Positions 38,124 through 51,261 of a stretch of 64,000 nt of DNA are shown piece by piece. Where the stretch lies: assembly GCA_013396525.1 (NCBI GenBank), contig VWYX01000657.1, positions 1 to 64,000 on the forward strand, given 5' to 3'. A program made the position numbers and the translations under genes. Origin of the DNA: Chaetorhynchus papuensis (lineage: Eukaryota > Chordata > Aves > Passeriformes > Rhipiduridae). The notes under the pieces were generated by a model that made no database searches, was not told where the DNA came from, and was given only the letters and a program-made list of their open reading frames with translations. How positions within the stretch are numbered: the stretch's first letter is position 1; every line of letters starts with the position of its first letter.

Positions 38124-41100
38124 CTGAAGGTAAGTGGAAGATAAAGGCAACAGGAAGAACAAAAGGCATAGCTTGTCTATTTTTCCTACTGATGCTGAGA
38201 TGCTGTTTCAAAAGGGGTTATCTCAAAGAATGCAGACACGTGCTAGAGGCTGGGCATAATTATTCAGATTCACTGACTCACAGATGTCACCTTTCACTGG
38301 TTTGTCAGTTGTCAAGCACTGCCTGACAATCCTGCTCAGAGATAAAGTACAAGCAAGACTGCACATGCACTGTCTAACAACAGTGCTGCATATTGCACCA
38401 AAGGAACTGTCAAAGACAAATCTAAAGAGAAGCTCTTCAGGTAGATTCTCTCACAGTAAGACATGAACAGAAGTGCCACATAAATTGCCTGTGAGACACT
38501 GGCCTTCTGCTTTATGTACCAGGGTCCAAGATCAGAGACATGCAGAGCTGAGGTGCCAAAGCTGTGAAGCACTCAGAACCACTAAGAATATTTTGCTCTC
38601 AGGGTGTGAGGTCAAATCAAAGAAGATTTTGCACAAGTCTGACCTCAACAGACAGTTAATCTAATCTTAACAATGTAGACATTTCAAGTCATGATGCGTT
38701 TATAAAGCTGTAGATGTCACTAATCTGAAGGAGTTTGCAGGCACTCTGAAGGGACAGAATAAAAATTGTTTTGAAAGCTTTTCACTGGAGAACTGTATTC
38801 TTTCCATGTGTTCTGTGACAAAAGCAATCAAGACTGACAGACTGGAAAATCTCTGCCTTTAATGCAAAAATACTGATGCCCTGTATGTGCTAAATTAAGC
38901 CCAGCTCTGCAGGTGTTTGTTTTGCCCACTAGCAGGAGATAAAACAGTCATTGACATGTTCTAGGCAGCAATGAACTGTATCTCAGTATATGCAAGCTTA
39001 GTAAATACAAAGTAATTAACTAATTATTTTCTTTTACAGTTGATGTAAATTTTTATAGTGACAACTCAGAGGCTTGTTAGGCAGCACAGCAATGAAGCAT
39101 CACTGCCTGTGACACACAAGGAGACTTGAATAGTGCAATATTCTTGGTTCCACATAGTGACCTCGGTTTTTATACAACAGCACACTATGGACGCTTACAC
39201 AGCTACGTTTGGTCATGGTTTCTAAGCCACCTCAAAGAATTTCAGAACAAATACTTCAGGTAAAGAGATAAAGGAAAATCCTACCTATACAAATGATATT
39301 TACAATCAAGACTTACACTGCTACTCCCATTGTTCAGAATTGAAATGACAAGGAGTAGAATTAAGTGAAGCTTTAAAGAACTCGCATGTAATCCAAATAT
39401 AATTTCTTGCTTCTCATATATTTCCTGAAAGAGGCTCTTGAAATGTTCTTAACCACTTACTTAACACTGCAGCTATGCCTAGTCACTATCATTAAGGAAG
39501 ATAAACATATTCAGAATAATTCAGCTCCACTAATTCCCTTAAGGAAAAGAAAATGAAATTTAAAAAAAAAACCAAACTGAATTTTGACTGCATCAGCCCC
39601 TAACATATGCTAGAAATTAGAAAGTAATTACAGTTGCTTAGACTGTCTTAAATACTGGCTGAAATAGTTTTAATATTTAAGACACAAAATAATTGAAAGC
39701 AAATTCTGTGCTGAAGAAAAAAAATTAAATATCTCTCCTTGAAAACAGGGCTTGAAGATGATAAATAAAAGCACCCTTTTAATCTAACACTTATGCTCCT
39801 AAGTAATTTTTGCTGAAGAAAGAGAAGAAAAAGTTTCTGAAATTGTGGCTGAGATAGACATCAGCTATGATAGGCTGATTAGACACAGCTAATTTTTTTA
39901 AAAGCTTTGAAATGCATTGACTGAATCAAACTTGATTCCCTGTTATTTGACTCGATTTTAGCTTCTCCTGTGTCAAATCAGGGAACATTTCTTAAAGCTA
40001 CATTTTTTTAATAGAGTGGTCTATGATGCCTGAGATTCACATCTGCACAGAGGACACACACAGGGCAGTACCCCACAGAGGATTCCTGCTAAAAACCAAA
40101 GCAAACACAGTGACATTACTGGAGCTGATAGCAGAGAACAGGGACACTGAGGTTCAAAATTAACAGTTTAAAAGCAGACATATCAAATGCACAAACAAAA
40201 GTATGGGAAGTCTTGGCACAGCCCCAGATTAAATCTGTGAATTACCACAGACACTTCAGAAAATGCATGTGAAGAGTACAATACATAAAACTGCTGTTCT
40301 GTGGCACAAAGTCACATTCCTTAAGACCGTGACCGGATCAGGAGGAACCTTCTGATGAGAAGAAGAAAATTGTTCTTCCTCTGCAAGCTACCTCATTTTC
40401 AGGGAGGGAAGCTTCAGTCTTGTACAAAGGCAGGCAGAGAAAGAGCTAGAGAACAAAAAGATCTCAGCAAGATCTGTGAGCCTGTAGTTTATTCAAAGAC
40501 CAGGAGACAACTGAGAAAATAGAGCTATTAAGGGTAACAGCAGAATACCAACGCTGGGATTGACCAGCAATACTGGCTACCAAGAACTATGAAGGGAATT
40601 TGAAAATACCAGCCCCTATAACAAATCTGGAGAGAGGTATAACACAGAATTAAACCAGAAAGCATCCAAAGATACAAAGGGATAGCAAAGTTTTCAGATT
40701 CTCACTGAAAATGTGTTGGAAACAGGTGTCTGTTTCCAAAGGTTCCCCTAGAACCCCTCGTCAGCCTGTAGTTTCAAATTAACACCTAAAACAATTTCTC
40801 CTCAGGACAATCTCAGATTAAAATAAGGTCTATCCTGTTTCAGATTGCTCCCTATTCCCACCTTCCTTCTATTATTTAATGAAATGAATGTCACCATATT
40901 TCTGATGTAACACAGTCAAGAAAGGAAAACAGAACTTGTACCCTCATATTTATTTTACTTTAGGCTAAAATTTCCCAGTCACCAGTGATTTCACCTTCTT
41001 TGCCCCAGAAAGTATTTACTGAAGGGGAAAAGGCCTTTCTGATGGCATCTGTGACAAGAGAACATTGGTAGGCATGAGAGAAGCAATAGGACAGGCAGAA

Positions 41101-44100
41101 TGTATGCCAGAGGCTGATTCCCCCTCCCTGCCACCGGTATCAGCTATTCCTACAGCAGAGCTTAAGCCAGGCTACATCAGTACCAGGCTTTAAATACAGA
41201 TGAACCCTTTCCAATATGTTTTTCAATGTAATTTCTAGACTTATTTTACATTTTTATTGCAAAATCAATTCCCAGAGGAGCTCAAGCATTTTGGAAACTA
41301 TGTAAAGGGCTGAACTTCAACAGACTATTAGTTTTGGAGTAAGAGGCAAGGAAATACTTATCAGCAGGTGGCTCCAGAGATGGGTGAAGGTAACCTGGAA
41401 CCAGGACTATGAGAGGGGACTCCAATAGATGCAATATCATTAAAAAGGGATTCAATACCACCAGGATACAAGCCATGGATTTTTTTGGTATCATACTTCA
41501 CTTCTTGTCCGGCATTTTGTAACCACAATGAAGATTCACAGTAGGAGCTGTGAAGTTTAATATGTTAAACACATACTCCACATGTCTTACCTCACATTGC
41601 CACCCTCTGCTATATAAGCATGCCAGGTTCATAAACACAGAACCATTTAAGAAGGGTAAGGGATTTCCCATATTTAAATATAATAACACATTCTTAAGAA
41701 ATACTTAACACATCCAGTCTCCTCCTGTGAGGCAGACCTTCCTCTGGCTTTCAGTGCACACCAGCTCCAAGTAAGGATCTCAGCCAGCTGATACATGATT
41801 GCTCTTTTAATATGAGCTTTGGCCTTTCTCTGCAACAAGACATTCAACGCACCCAGCCATACTGGATGCACCTTACAGACACTGTGACACTTGAATCATC
41901 ACAAGGTATCTTTGGATGGGTGTATAAAGACACTGCATGAAAATTCACAAGCTGTTGTCAAATTTAAGGTAGCAAAGTGTCTTGCAAAATAACAAGTTAA
42001 ACAAGCAGATTCTTCTAGTCACATAACAGTTCATCCTATGAGTCTCAGCCTAGTTTGAGAATTTTTTTTTAACCTGGGAATTCATTTTGTGTTGTTCTGC
42101 TTCACTTCTAATGCCACTGCCTCTTGTGAGCTTCTTTTTTGTGAGAAACTTCCTGTTCTAGGAAGTACAAAGTCCTCATGATAAAGTAAACAACTTAAAC
42201 ATTTTATTATTCAAGGTAAAGAATTAAGGCTATATTCTGATAATTAATTTTAAAAAAAAACAAGGGAAAAGTATCCTGGAGGGTACTTGAAATGTCATAT
42301 CAAATTAAATCGAAATGCAAAAAACTTCCTTCTGCTTTCTAAACACGGAATGATTCCATGCTAAAAGGAAAAAATCTGACACAAGAGAACTGTGTTAGGA
42401 ACAGATAGAGAGAACAGCCAGTTGAAGACTTACATGTAATTTGGATGATAGAGTATCTTTGGGCTTTTTGTGAAAAGGCACATAAGGAACACATGGAGAA
42501 CCAGTATCAGATTAACATTAATACGAGATGGGATCACTGACTATTCCTGCACCTTTCCATGCAGTTTCATCACACCATGCCCAAGAGGGAGGTACTCTCT
42601 CAATAATTCCTATTAGAGAATGAACTAATCAGCTGAGCAGAAAGGCTTTCACAAACTCCTGTCAGTCTAAGTCAGTGATTCAATCTGGCAACACAGCTTT
42701 TAATGTTTTTGAAAAATGGTTAGGTAAGATTTTCCATTAGTGTAGATCAAGCAGAGATTTAGAGATTTCAAAGGCTTTCTCACACTTCAACAACCGTTTC
42801 AAATCTTCAATAAAACATTATTTGATAACAGATGTTAGTGTCCTTTGTTTCTAAATACAAAGGCAAGGAAGAATACCTTCCAAAACAAACTGAAAAAGTA
42901 TTTCAATGAAAAGCAATAAAATAAAAGAGCTTCCTATTCACAGGAGCTGACTGATGATGATGATTACATTGATTAAAAAAAGAACTGGAAAAATAAAGAA
43001 AGGAAGAAAAATCTAGAAATTGCTCCCAGTAATTTCAAATAGTAGCAGCAAGAGATAAATAAAAACCCAGTAGAATTGCTTTTCAGAGACTGAGAATGGA
43101 AAAAGAATAACAAAAGTAGCTTTCCATTAACACAGAAATAGTATTATTACAACTACCCAATTAAGAGAGGCAGAAAATGTGTAACTAGAGGAGAGTGGCA
43201 TAACCAGATTTTAGTGACACAGTGATAAAAAGGAGATTAAAAAGCAGCAGAAAACATGTATGCAAACAAGTATTTGTAAGCAGCAGATAAAGAACAGCTG
43301 AAGGCAGTAACTCAGGCTATAACATGGCTGATAAAGCAGCCTTGCAACTCTCTAATCACCTAAGTCCCAGGAGTCCTGGTTTTGTGAGGAGCAAATAACT
43401 CATTGTTTTCATAGAGCAGTAAATTTCATGCGTAATTTTGAAGTACTGAAATATGATGCATCCCTTAGGAAAGCAAACACTTTGCAAGTAATTGAGAAAC
43501 GGACACTGGAAATGGAACAACGCTGCAGTTTGGATAGAACAATTCCCACATGGAGAGATTCCTGCAGAGCAGGGTGTCCTTATTATCAGACTCCTCTTGG
43601 TGCCCAGGAGCAGCATCACTTGTACTGTTTGACTGTGCACTGGAAATTTCTGATCATCCCACCTGTGTCAGGGAGGAAGGGATGGAACATCACCAAGAGC
43701 AATCAGGAACAGGTTGTAAGGAAGGATGTAGAGAAGCCTCCCACCGTTATTTATAAATGCACAGAAACTTCAGCAGAGTATTTCCAGAAGGGATTTTATA
43801 CACCTTTTGGTATTATAAAAACCAGGCAAGTCTCAAAGAGGTTTTGCATCTAGCTGGGCTCCTACCCATTCCCTTTGCCAAACAAGCCCCTCAGAACCCA
43901 CATAAGGGCACACAGATCTGACTAATGAGAGTATGGCCAAAGCCCAGAATGAAATGTCACTTCAGTGCTATTAAAAACTGTCAGTATTTTGTTCATTGTG
44001 TTTAAGTGATCCTGAAGTACAGAGAAATATCTGGATGGACCTCAGGCCAGTAATAAATCCAACAGCAATGAAGCCTAAGAACGCAAATGGATGACAAACA

Positions 44101-46006
44101 CATGGGAAACAAATTAGACACAATAAAATAATTGAAAGTTAGTCTTGTATAATTGATTCGTTACTAACTGACATTGACTGTACCATTCCTTTTGGATTTC
44201 TGTGAAGCTATTCTCGATCACACAGCCTGAAGCCTTGTGAGGAAGCAGCATGTGCAATAACACAGGGCAATACTTCCTGTAGTTCCCTGCTGTTGCATTC
44301 TAAATGATTCCTCTTTGCACAGATTAATCCCCATTTTCTATACATCCGTATTAGAAACGGAACCCTTAGACTTGCTAAAGGCTTTGGAAATCTACATACT
44401 GTATACAGCAGATTAAAGTCTGCATCAGGAAAGAACCAGAATTCAAAGCTTTGAGAATGCATTCTAGATTTTGCTGTACATAAAAATATCCCTGCATACT
44501 CCTATTAACAATAACAAAAAATACAAGGCTCCTCTTGAGCCTTCAGCTCTAAGTTTGTCCCAGATTCTGACAAACAGCATGCAATTAAAGATCAGAGTGA
44601 GAACAGAACAGGAATCAGATTTCTAAACCTCTCTGGAGGGTGCCATATCTGCACACATGTTGATAGGACTACTTCCTTTACTTTGGTGATTATACTGCAA
44701 AAAGTTCATAACTCTGTCCTAGAGAGTAAAAACCACACCTGAATAGAGCTTTACCCATTGAACACTTTTAAGACCTTTATTCACAAACTTTCCCTTTCAA
44801 AAAACAGTTTCCTGTTTCCACTGGCCTGATTGATTGGGGCCTTTTGTGGGTTTTTTGAGGGTATATATGACAGGAACATAGCTTAGTCTACACCTGACTG
44901 AAGTGCGTCAAACATTAAAGACAGCACAAGATGAAGTTTTTTACCAGCTAGAGCTATATGATATTTTGGTCACCCAAAAACTCTTTAAAAGTAGACAATC
45001 ACGCTCAACCTTATGAATTCAGCCTTTTGCTCCCTTAGCTGTAACTAATTCTAAGAGAAGTCAAGTAAAACACAATTAGACAGCAATGAGTAAATTTTAG
45101 GGACTCATTAACTTCTTATTTCATGTGAATTTTGATTCTTGACTGCACCTAGGAGAACTGAGGAAAAAAACCAACGCATAGGGGTGCAAATATAGGCCTT
45201 AGAAAAGATTAATCACTTACTAGGAGAAGCTCTAAAATAGAGCAGCAGAATTTCCTCATCTTGAACCATTTGGACTGACAGAAAGACTCGGACATGGTGT
45301 CTCCTGTTGTTCAGCAAGAAAAAAGTATTGTTTTTGAGGGTGCCATGTATGATTAAGTGTTCTTTGTTACCTTGGGTATATTTCTGTAAGAATCGTGCCA
45401 ATTTAATGTGGTAACAAACCTCCTGCAGAAACCGCAAATGGAAAAATATCTGTACCCTTTTCCCCCACTGGTACTTGTTAGGCTCTAACAGAAGAAAAGT
45501 CAGTTGAGAGAACCTAACAACAACCCTCAAATTCAAAAGCCAAACCTGAAAACTTGGCAGATGTCAAGGCTTAACCTGCTGAGCCTTACACTTCATGTTT
45601 TAAGGTACAAGTGTGGGGGCAGAAACCTTCCCCAGTTCTTTTTGAAAACCATTCAATTCAAATATTTTCACTGGTTATCCACCATTCAAGCTGAGTAATA
45701 TTTTTTACTGTTTCAGTTGAAGTTACATTTTCCACAGTCTCTTGAGAAGTGAAGATCTGAACATGGCTGAGGCTACAAATCATTTGGCCTTAGTTACAGT
45801 TTAGCTGTGGCTTAATTTATTTGTGAAGGATTTATTAGAAGAAGAGGTACACAGTAAATATTTGTATACCCACTGGAGCTGGGTTCTGCCACAATATTTA
45901 AATATTTGGCACATTCTTCCAGTATATATACACACAAGTTCTAATAAATTTACATACTTAGTCAAGAATTGAGAGGCCCAACTCAAACTTTAAATTACCA
46001 GATATT

Positions 46007-46034
46007 AAATGCTAGATTTTTTAATCTAGTATTT
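46007..46034. repeat. 12-bp inverted repeat (hairpin)
   Basis: aaatgctagatt, a four-T loop, then aatctagtattt. The arms pair over 12 positions with one G-T wobble. Both sides are AT-rich, so this is probably incidental; no terminator function is expected in an animal genome. Confidence 0.7.
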
Positions 46035-46575
46035 GTAAAACCTCCAGTTTCTTCTTGATATCTAATCATCACAGCATGAAAGAGACACAGAGCAAAATAA
46101 ACCATATATTACTTGTTTGATTAGCAAGCTACTTCATCACTGGATGCACACATTTCTTCATCCTGTTTTGGAACACACAGACCACAACAGTGTTCTTTTC
46201 CTACTGGTTTCTTATTGATCTAATCCATGTGGGCTTGTTACTAAAGGCATTCTCTTAATCTTTATGTACAGAAATGTTAAAAGAGCATCTAAAGCAAAAC
46301 AGAAAAGGAACTTGAAGTAGTAGGCTGAAAACACAGAAAAGGCTTTAATATGCTTGATAGAAAACCAAAAATTCTTCTGACATCTGCTACAACTGGGGGC
46401 AAAAAATCAAAAACCCCAAGCTATGAAGTACTGAATGTTTTGAAGTCAAAACACAGCTGAACACAAGACCATTGTTCTCTGATTGCACCTGAGTGTCTGT
46501 GTGGGGTTTCTCCTCACCGGCCACAGGTGTCCCACACCCCTGTAATGAAGTCAGTTTTTAAGTCTTTTACCCCTA

Positions 46576-46621
46576 CAGGTACTTGCAAAGTTTACAAACA
46601 GATACTTGTGAAGTTTATAAC
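46576..46621. repeat. 23-bp imperfect tandem duplication
   Basis: Two adjacent copies (46576-46598 and 46599-46621) of a unit starting cagrtacttg and containing aagttta. I count five mismatches in 23, so it is an old small duplication. Confidence 0.7.
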
Positions 46622-48300
46622 TATACTAAAATTTCACCTAGTATTAGGCTAGCAATACTAAAATATTAATTGCTTGTAAATACATTAATCTAAAAAATAA
46701 GCTTCTGACATTCATTCTCATCACCTGTGCTTCATAGGTATTTGTTTAAAAAATTAAATCAAATTTTATCACAAGGACATCACTGAAAAGAAAGCACTAT
46801 GACTACTGAGTTGCTAAAAAATGCTCGAATGTTTTCAGAGACCTAGGCCTGAGTCACTTAAGTATTTAATTCCTATTGGTGTTAACAAAACTCCGGCACC
46901 TTTATGATTTCATGCATCTGAGACTTGAATTCTTAAGGCCTTTCAATCACGATGAAAAAATGTACCCTATCACTTGCTAAATAAGTTCACTCTAGGTTGT
47001 ATTTATGTCAGCTTTCATATGGGCAAAGAGAACAGCAATCATTTTCATGTAGCTTGGGGCTTGAAACAAGCTCTCACTTACATGGGAGTAAATTCAGGGT
47101 AATTCCATTTACTTCATTTGATTGGATCTGGCCTCTTGCTTCTGACACTGCCTGTGGTAACAAAAATCTGTACTGTAACATTTTTTCCCCTCCAAAATAA
47201 GACGGCGTTTTAAGGAGAATGCTTACTAAGAGGAACATCAAGGCTTTGCACCACTTAGGGAGACTGCTGGCCTCTCTACAGGGATATTTGAGCACAAGCA
47301 ACCAAGATTATTTTCCATAAAGTGACACAGGGAAAGTCATGCACAGACATAGCACCTGCTACAAAATACCTTCCCCTTACACACACACTTACTTTCCAAT
47401 CCCCACCACTCAAAAAATAAAAATGGAAGTGTAAACACACAAGTTATGGCACCACATAAACTGTATTCAAAGGGCAGAAAGACCAATGCTTTGGATTAAT
47501 ACTGCAGTCATTAAGACAAGATGTCAGATACCTACACTTCTTTTCTGGCACAGTAAATTATTTTTACTTTTTTGTTTGTTCTGGCATAACTATTCCTAGC
47601 AGTCACCTGCCAGGCAGGAGCAGGTGTACAGCTGCTACTGTGCCAGGAAACACATCTCTGAAAAGGGGAGCCAATTTCAGCGCTTGCAGAACACCTTCTA
47701 TCGTCTCTGCAACAGAGTTCCAAGTCTGGCACATCCTTGCATCATTACTCTTGAAAATTTTGGCTTTTCTATTTAAATACACAAACAGTCCATAATAACT
47801 TACTTACAGTTCCCTGTGATCATTATTCTTTCTATTGGAAATTATGGCAACTGGAATCCTCTGCACCGCAGCACATAGTGTGCACACCCAGAAAGAAACC
47901 AAAATGTGTCATCCTTGTTGATAGAAGGATAAATATAGTTGAAGTCAGATTAATATCTCCAAGATTACTCATTTCTTCTTCAAAAGAGAAGCAAAGATCA
48001 TGTGCAAAATGACAGCTACCCATCTGGGACTGGAAAAGTCACCATATGGATGCCTTTTGCTAATTATAGATACATTTTTGATCTAAGGGATTTAAAAGAA
48101 GGGATCTGTCAGTTCAAAAATATACTTCCTCTCCTCCCTCATTCAGGCAATGCTTCGGTGCTGGCAAATCACTTAGGCAGAGCACTGGATCACACAGATT
48201 TGTTTCACCTTGAAGAAGGCAATTTTCTCCCACTTAATGCAATCCCATTTGTAGCTCAATTACAGAAATATGTTACAATGATTCCTTTTTTCTCCTCCAG

Positions 48301-48473
48301 ATCAAATTAGTCTCTGTAATCTCTTAGCCCAATGGCCCACACATTCAGAGGCCATGAGACTGTCTTATATTACTGCTCCACGTATGATATCTCTACTTGA
48401 ACTACAGCATATACTCCTGAAAAGCATCCTAAGTGGACTACAAGATGTTTCAATAACATAATTATCACCCAAG
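48301..48473 (+). other. Candidate exon (plus strand)
   Basis: A pyrimidine-rich acceptor (attccttttttctcctccag, ending at 48300) and a full-consensus donor (CCCAAG followed by GTAAGTC, after 48473) bracket 173 bases, a normal exon size. Two frames have early stops. The third is open for 51 codons from 48303 (QISLCNLLAQWPTHSEAMRL...) and then meets TAA about 16 bases before the donor, so it could be non-coding or hold a stop codon. I recognise no protein family. On splice-site quality it is one of the two best exon-like segments in the window, but chance pseudo-exons of this quality are common. Confidence 0.2.
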
Positions 48474-50312
48474 GTAAGTCATTCCAGGAGCAATTAATTT
48501 ACATAAATTATTAAATACGTATTCCTAACTTTGTGCAAGTTGCTTCCTATTAGACTATAAAATTAATTTTTTCTTGCATTTTGTCTGCTGAATTGACTGA
48601 TTAATTCTCTATCAAATTAGTGAACTGCCTGCATATATTTATAGACCACATTGCTTTGATACATTATTAGAGTGAGTTTGTCCTTGGGACAAAAAAGAGT
48701 TCCTCTAAAGCCTCCAATTTTTGGCCTCCTTCTAGAACTGCGAGCACTAGCTGATACTCCAGTAGCAATTATCTCCCTGCCAAATGCAGAGGCTGCAGTC
48801 TTTTCATGCCTGCTTAGCATTTTATAGCATTTATACATGAACAGCATTAGCCTTTTTTTTTACTACAGCAGAAATTCACTTCTGCATGTAAAGGTAGCTG
48901 ATGTGAAGAAAACTACATCCCTAGTAACTGGGAGAGACAGGCTTTTCTGTAATACCTCTGAGAGCACTCACATGGTTACAATGAAGCCTCATTATCCTCC
49001 CCTCTGCTGAGTCCACTGAAGGTTAGATAGGGCACATGTGTCGGATGTTACCCCTCTGCCTCGCAGGTGTTAGGGGTGGGGAAGAGGTAAAGAAGTGCAA
49101 TTAAGTTGAACTCACACCAGCTGTTGTGCATTCACTCCTCTCCAGAGGAGTTTTAGACACATAGTAGCATCTTCAGCTGTCCTTTAGCCACACAAACCCA
49201 GAATGGACTCATGCCAGAGACACTTTTTCACTCTCTTCCTGTCCTGCCCCAGTTGAGTCTCACATTCTGTCCATAATTAAACCAAGCACCTGCCACTGTT
49301 ATGCACAGAATTAGTCCCCATACCTGCCCTTGACACACCTGAGGACTTCCTCAAGGTCACCAACATTCACCTATTCACCTTTGGCACGGACAGCTCAGTG
49401 AGGCAGAGAATGAAAAGAGATGGAAATGGTAATTGCACCCAATCCATTTAGTTTCCTTACTAAAATACAGCAAATTTGCTTTGTGGAGACCCCAGTTTTC
49501 TCAAGAGCTATTGCTCCCACAAAACAGGCTGCCAGTAAGGTCAGGTGTGGTACCTGCAGTACCTAGTGAGCAAGTGCCTATCTTCCACCTTCTCCCACTA
49601 CCTTCCCTCACAGTCCAAGGGGAAAACAAAGTACAAAGAGATAATCACAAGAAATCAACTCCCTTACTTACATGACTTTTAATACAGGTGGCAATAACCC
49701 AGCACAATGACCAACTATTGAGTAATGTAATTCTCAGCTTGAGCATTAGTTAAGTAATCCTTTATCCTGCATAGCTCTTATCCCATCAAGGAGCTTGCTT
49801 AACATAGCACTTATTCCTGCAATTCTAAAGCTACACCATTTAACAGCAAGAGGTTGCTCTGTCCTCATCACTGAAGCCTTATTTCCAATCACATTTCTAG
49901 AAATTACTTAGTAGCTTATATTTTATCCATGCTATGAAAACTTTAACCACGCATAAAAGCCTCTTCCCTGCTGCAGTCACAGTCCCAAAGGAAGCATGTC
50001 CATTCCCACACAGACCACCACCTGCAAAATCATCTCACAGCATTGCAGTCCCTGTTAGCTCCGAGTTTTCCTCATCTTTTCATGGAATTTTCCACCTTAG
50101 CTTTCAAAAAGTAAAATTTTAGCACACAAAAGATTTAATCCTTCAGCTAACCCAAAGATCCTATGCTTTCCTAGAGAAAATGCAGGAAGTTAGTCAGATT
50201 TCTAAGGATCATCTAAAGTTCAGCTTTAAACTCAATATAACATCCCATGGACAAGAACTGTATTTCTCCTCATCACAAGAAAGGTAAGACAAAGCACTAA
50301 AACTCTATGCCG
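48474..50312. other. Non-genic sequence left of the CpG island
   Basis: No supported gene or repeat. CpG content is low until about 50311, where it rises abruptly. Confidence 0.65.
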
Positions 50313-50850
50313 ACGCTCTGAGTTAGTTGCTTTTAAACAAACCGAAGCCGCATCCGCCCCGGGCACTCCCGTCTCTCTGCCCGACAGCCACCGGAGGTCA
50401 CAGAGCTCTCCTGCGCTCATACTGACACCCATGGAAGGGTTTTCCCTCCCCTCGCGCCCTTGGAAAACACGGAACAGTCCTTCCAGCAGAGCTCTGTGTT
50501 AACCCAAGTGCCAGGTGCGGCAGCACACCCGTGTTTCGGTGTTTCCCAAGTCACTCACCGCCAGCAGCAGCCACCCCTCAGGCCGTGCCCGAGCGGCCAC
50601 AGGCGAGCCCCGCACCGCGGCTCACACGGCAACCCACAGACACCTTCTGTTAAAACTTTCTCCTGAGCCGGGCTCCTGCTTTTCTGGGCTGACCTGTTCC
50701 CTGCCCTTGGGGGGTCTCCCCGCCCTGACACTTCTCCTCAACTGCCCACAGGTGCCCCCGGAGCCCCGTCCCAGGGACCGGCCCCGCCTTCCCCACCTGC
50801 TCATCAGCATCATCCCGCTCAGCTGCGGCTGCTAACGGGTTATTTGAACG
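50313..50850. promoter_or_regulatory. CpG island, candidate promoter / first exon
   Basis: By hand I count about 35 CpG dinucleotides between 50311 and 50850 in sequence that is clearly G+C rich, while neighbouring kilobases have only a few each. In vertebrates, isolated unmethylated CpG islands usually mark transcription start sites. Strand hints: on the minus strand, CTGGCG followed by GTGAGT gives a good donor with the exon ending at 50559, fitting a first exon within about 50850-50559. On the plus strand, CAG followed by GTGCGG gives a weaker donor after 50513. No TATA box is evident. A 63-codon minus frame (50813-50622) stops before the donor, so the exon would be 5' untranslated. No transposon match was recognised. 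The alternative is a GC-rich repeat I do not know. Confidence 0.65.
50553..50561 (-). other. Candidate 5' splice site in the CpG island
   Basis: Minus-strand GCG followed by GTGAGT. It lies inside the island where a first-exon donor would be expected. The next good minus-strand exon candidate is 12.4 kb away at 38123-38002. Confidence 0.3.
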
Positions 50851-50888
50851 CTCTAATTAAATTGAGGCCTCCCTAGTTGTACAAGAAG

Positions 50889-50950
50889 CTGTATTTTAAC
50901 AAAAAACCCAAAACAACAACAAGAAAATAAAAACAAACAAAAAAAAAGGA
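50889..50950. repeat. A/C-rich low-complexity tract
   Basis: Mostly A with C interspersed, directly to the right of the CpG island. It resembles the tracts at 10447 and 62177. It could be simple sequence or an old poly-A-like tail, but no retroposed gene is visible next to it. Confidence 0.7.
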
Positions 50951-51136
50951 AGGGATTTCATTCAGAAATTTTAACACTTCAACTTTCTAAGCTTCTAAAT
51001 ACGCAGTTCTGAATTTGTAACAGACACAGAAAGGCACAAGGAGTCACAGGCCTCACAACAATATCCTTAACTTTTATGATCAAAGAGTTGCCTAAAGGCA
51101 GCATGAACAGAAACATTCAGATTAAGCTCCTGAAAA

Positions 51137-51145
51137 ACTTACCTT
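51137..51145 (-). other. Full-consensus 5' splice site, minus strand
   Basis: Minus-strand CACAAAAG followed by GTAAGTTTTT. It lies about 290 bases upstream (in minus orientation) of the CpG island and is therefore an alternative first-exon donor if transcription starts to the right of 51143. A single 9-base consensus match is expected about once by chance in this much DNA. Confidence 0.2.
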
Positions 51146-51261
51146 TTGTGAGACTCAATAGTTCACATGCGACCGAAGGGCAGCATCTACTTCCACTTGA
51201 AGTTCGCAAGGCCAGACTTGAAAGAATTTAAAGGTTTGTTTTGTCTTTTAAAAAAAAAACT

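Larger units (their letters stand above)
38124..48300. other. Non-genic AT-rich sequence
   Basis: About 10 kb with no supported gene and no recognised transposon, a notably repeat-poor stretch. Small structures: four GAT units near 42952; a hairpin at 46007-46034; a 23-base tandem pair at 46576-46621. The longest frame (43428-43853, plus, 141 codons) has no recognisable domain. Many short frames on both strands look random. Confidence 0.65.

Noticed and set aside
43428..43853. 141-codon plus-strand frame
   Set aside because: No domain, no CpG island or splice context, and a length that chance can produce in 64 kb.
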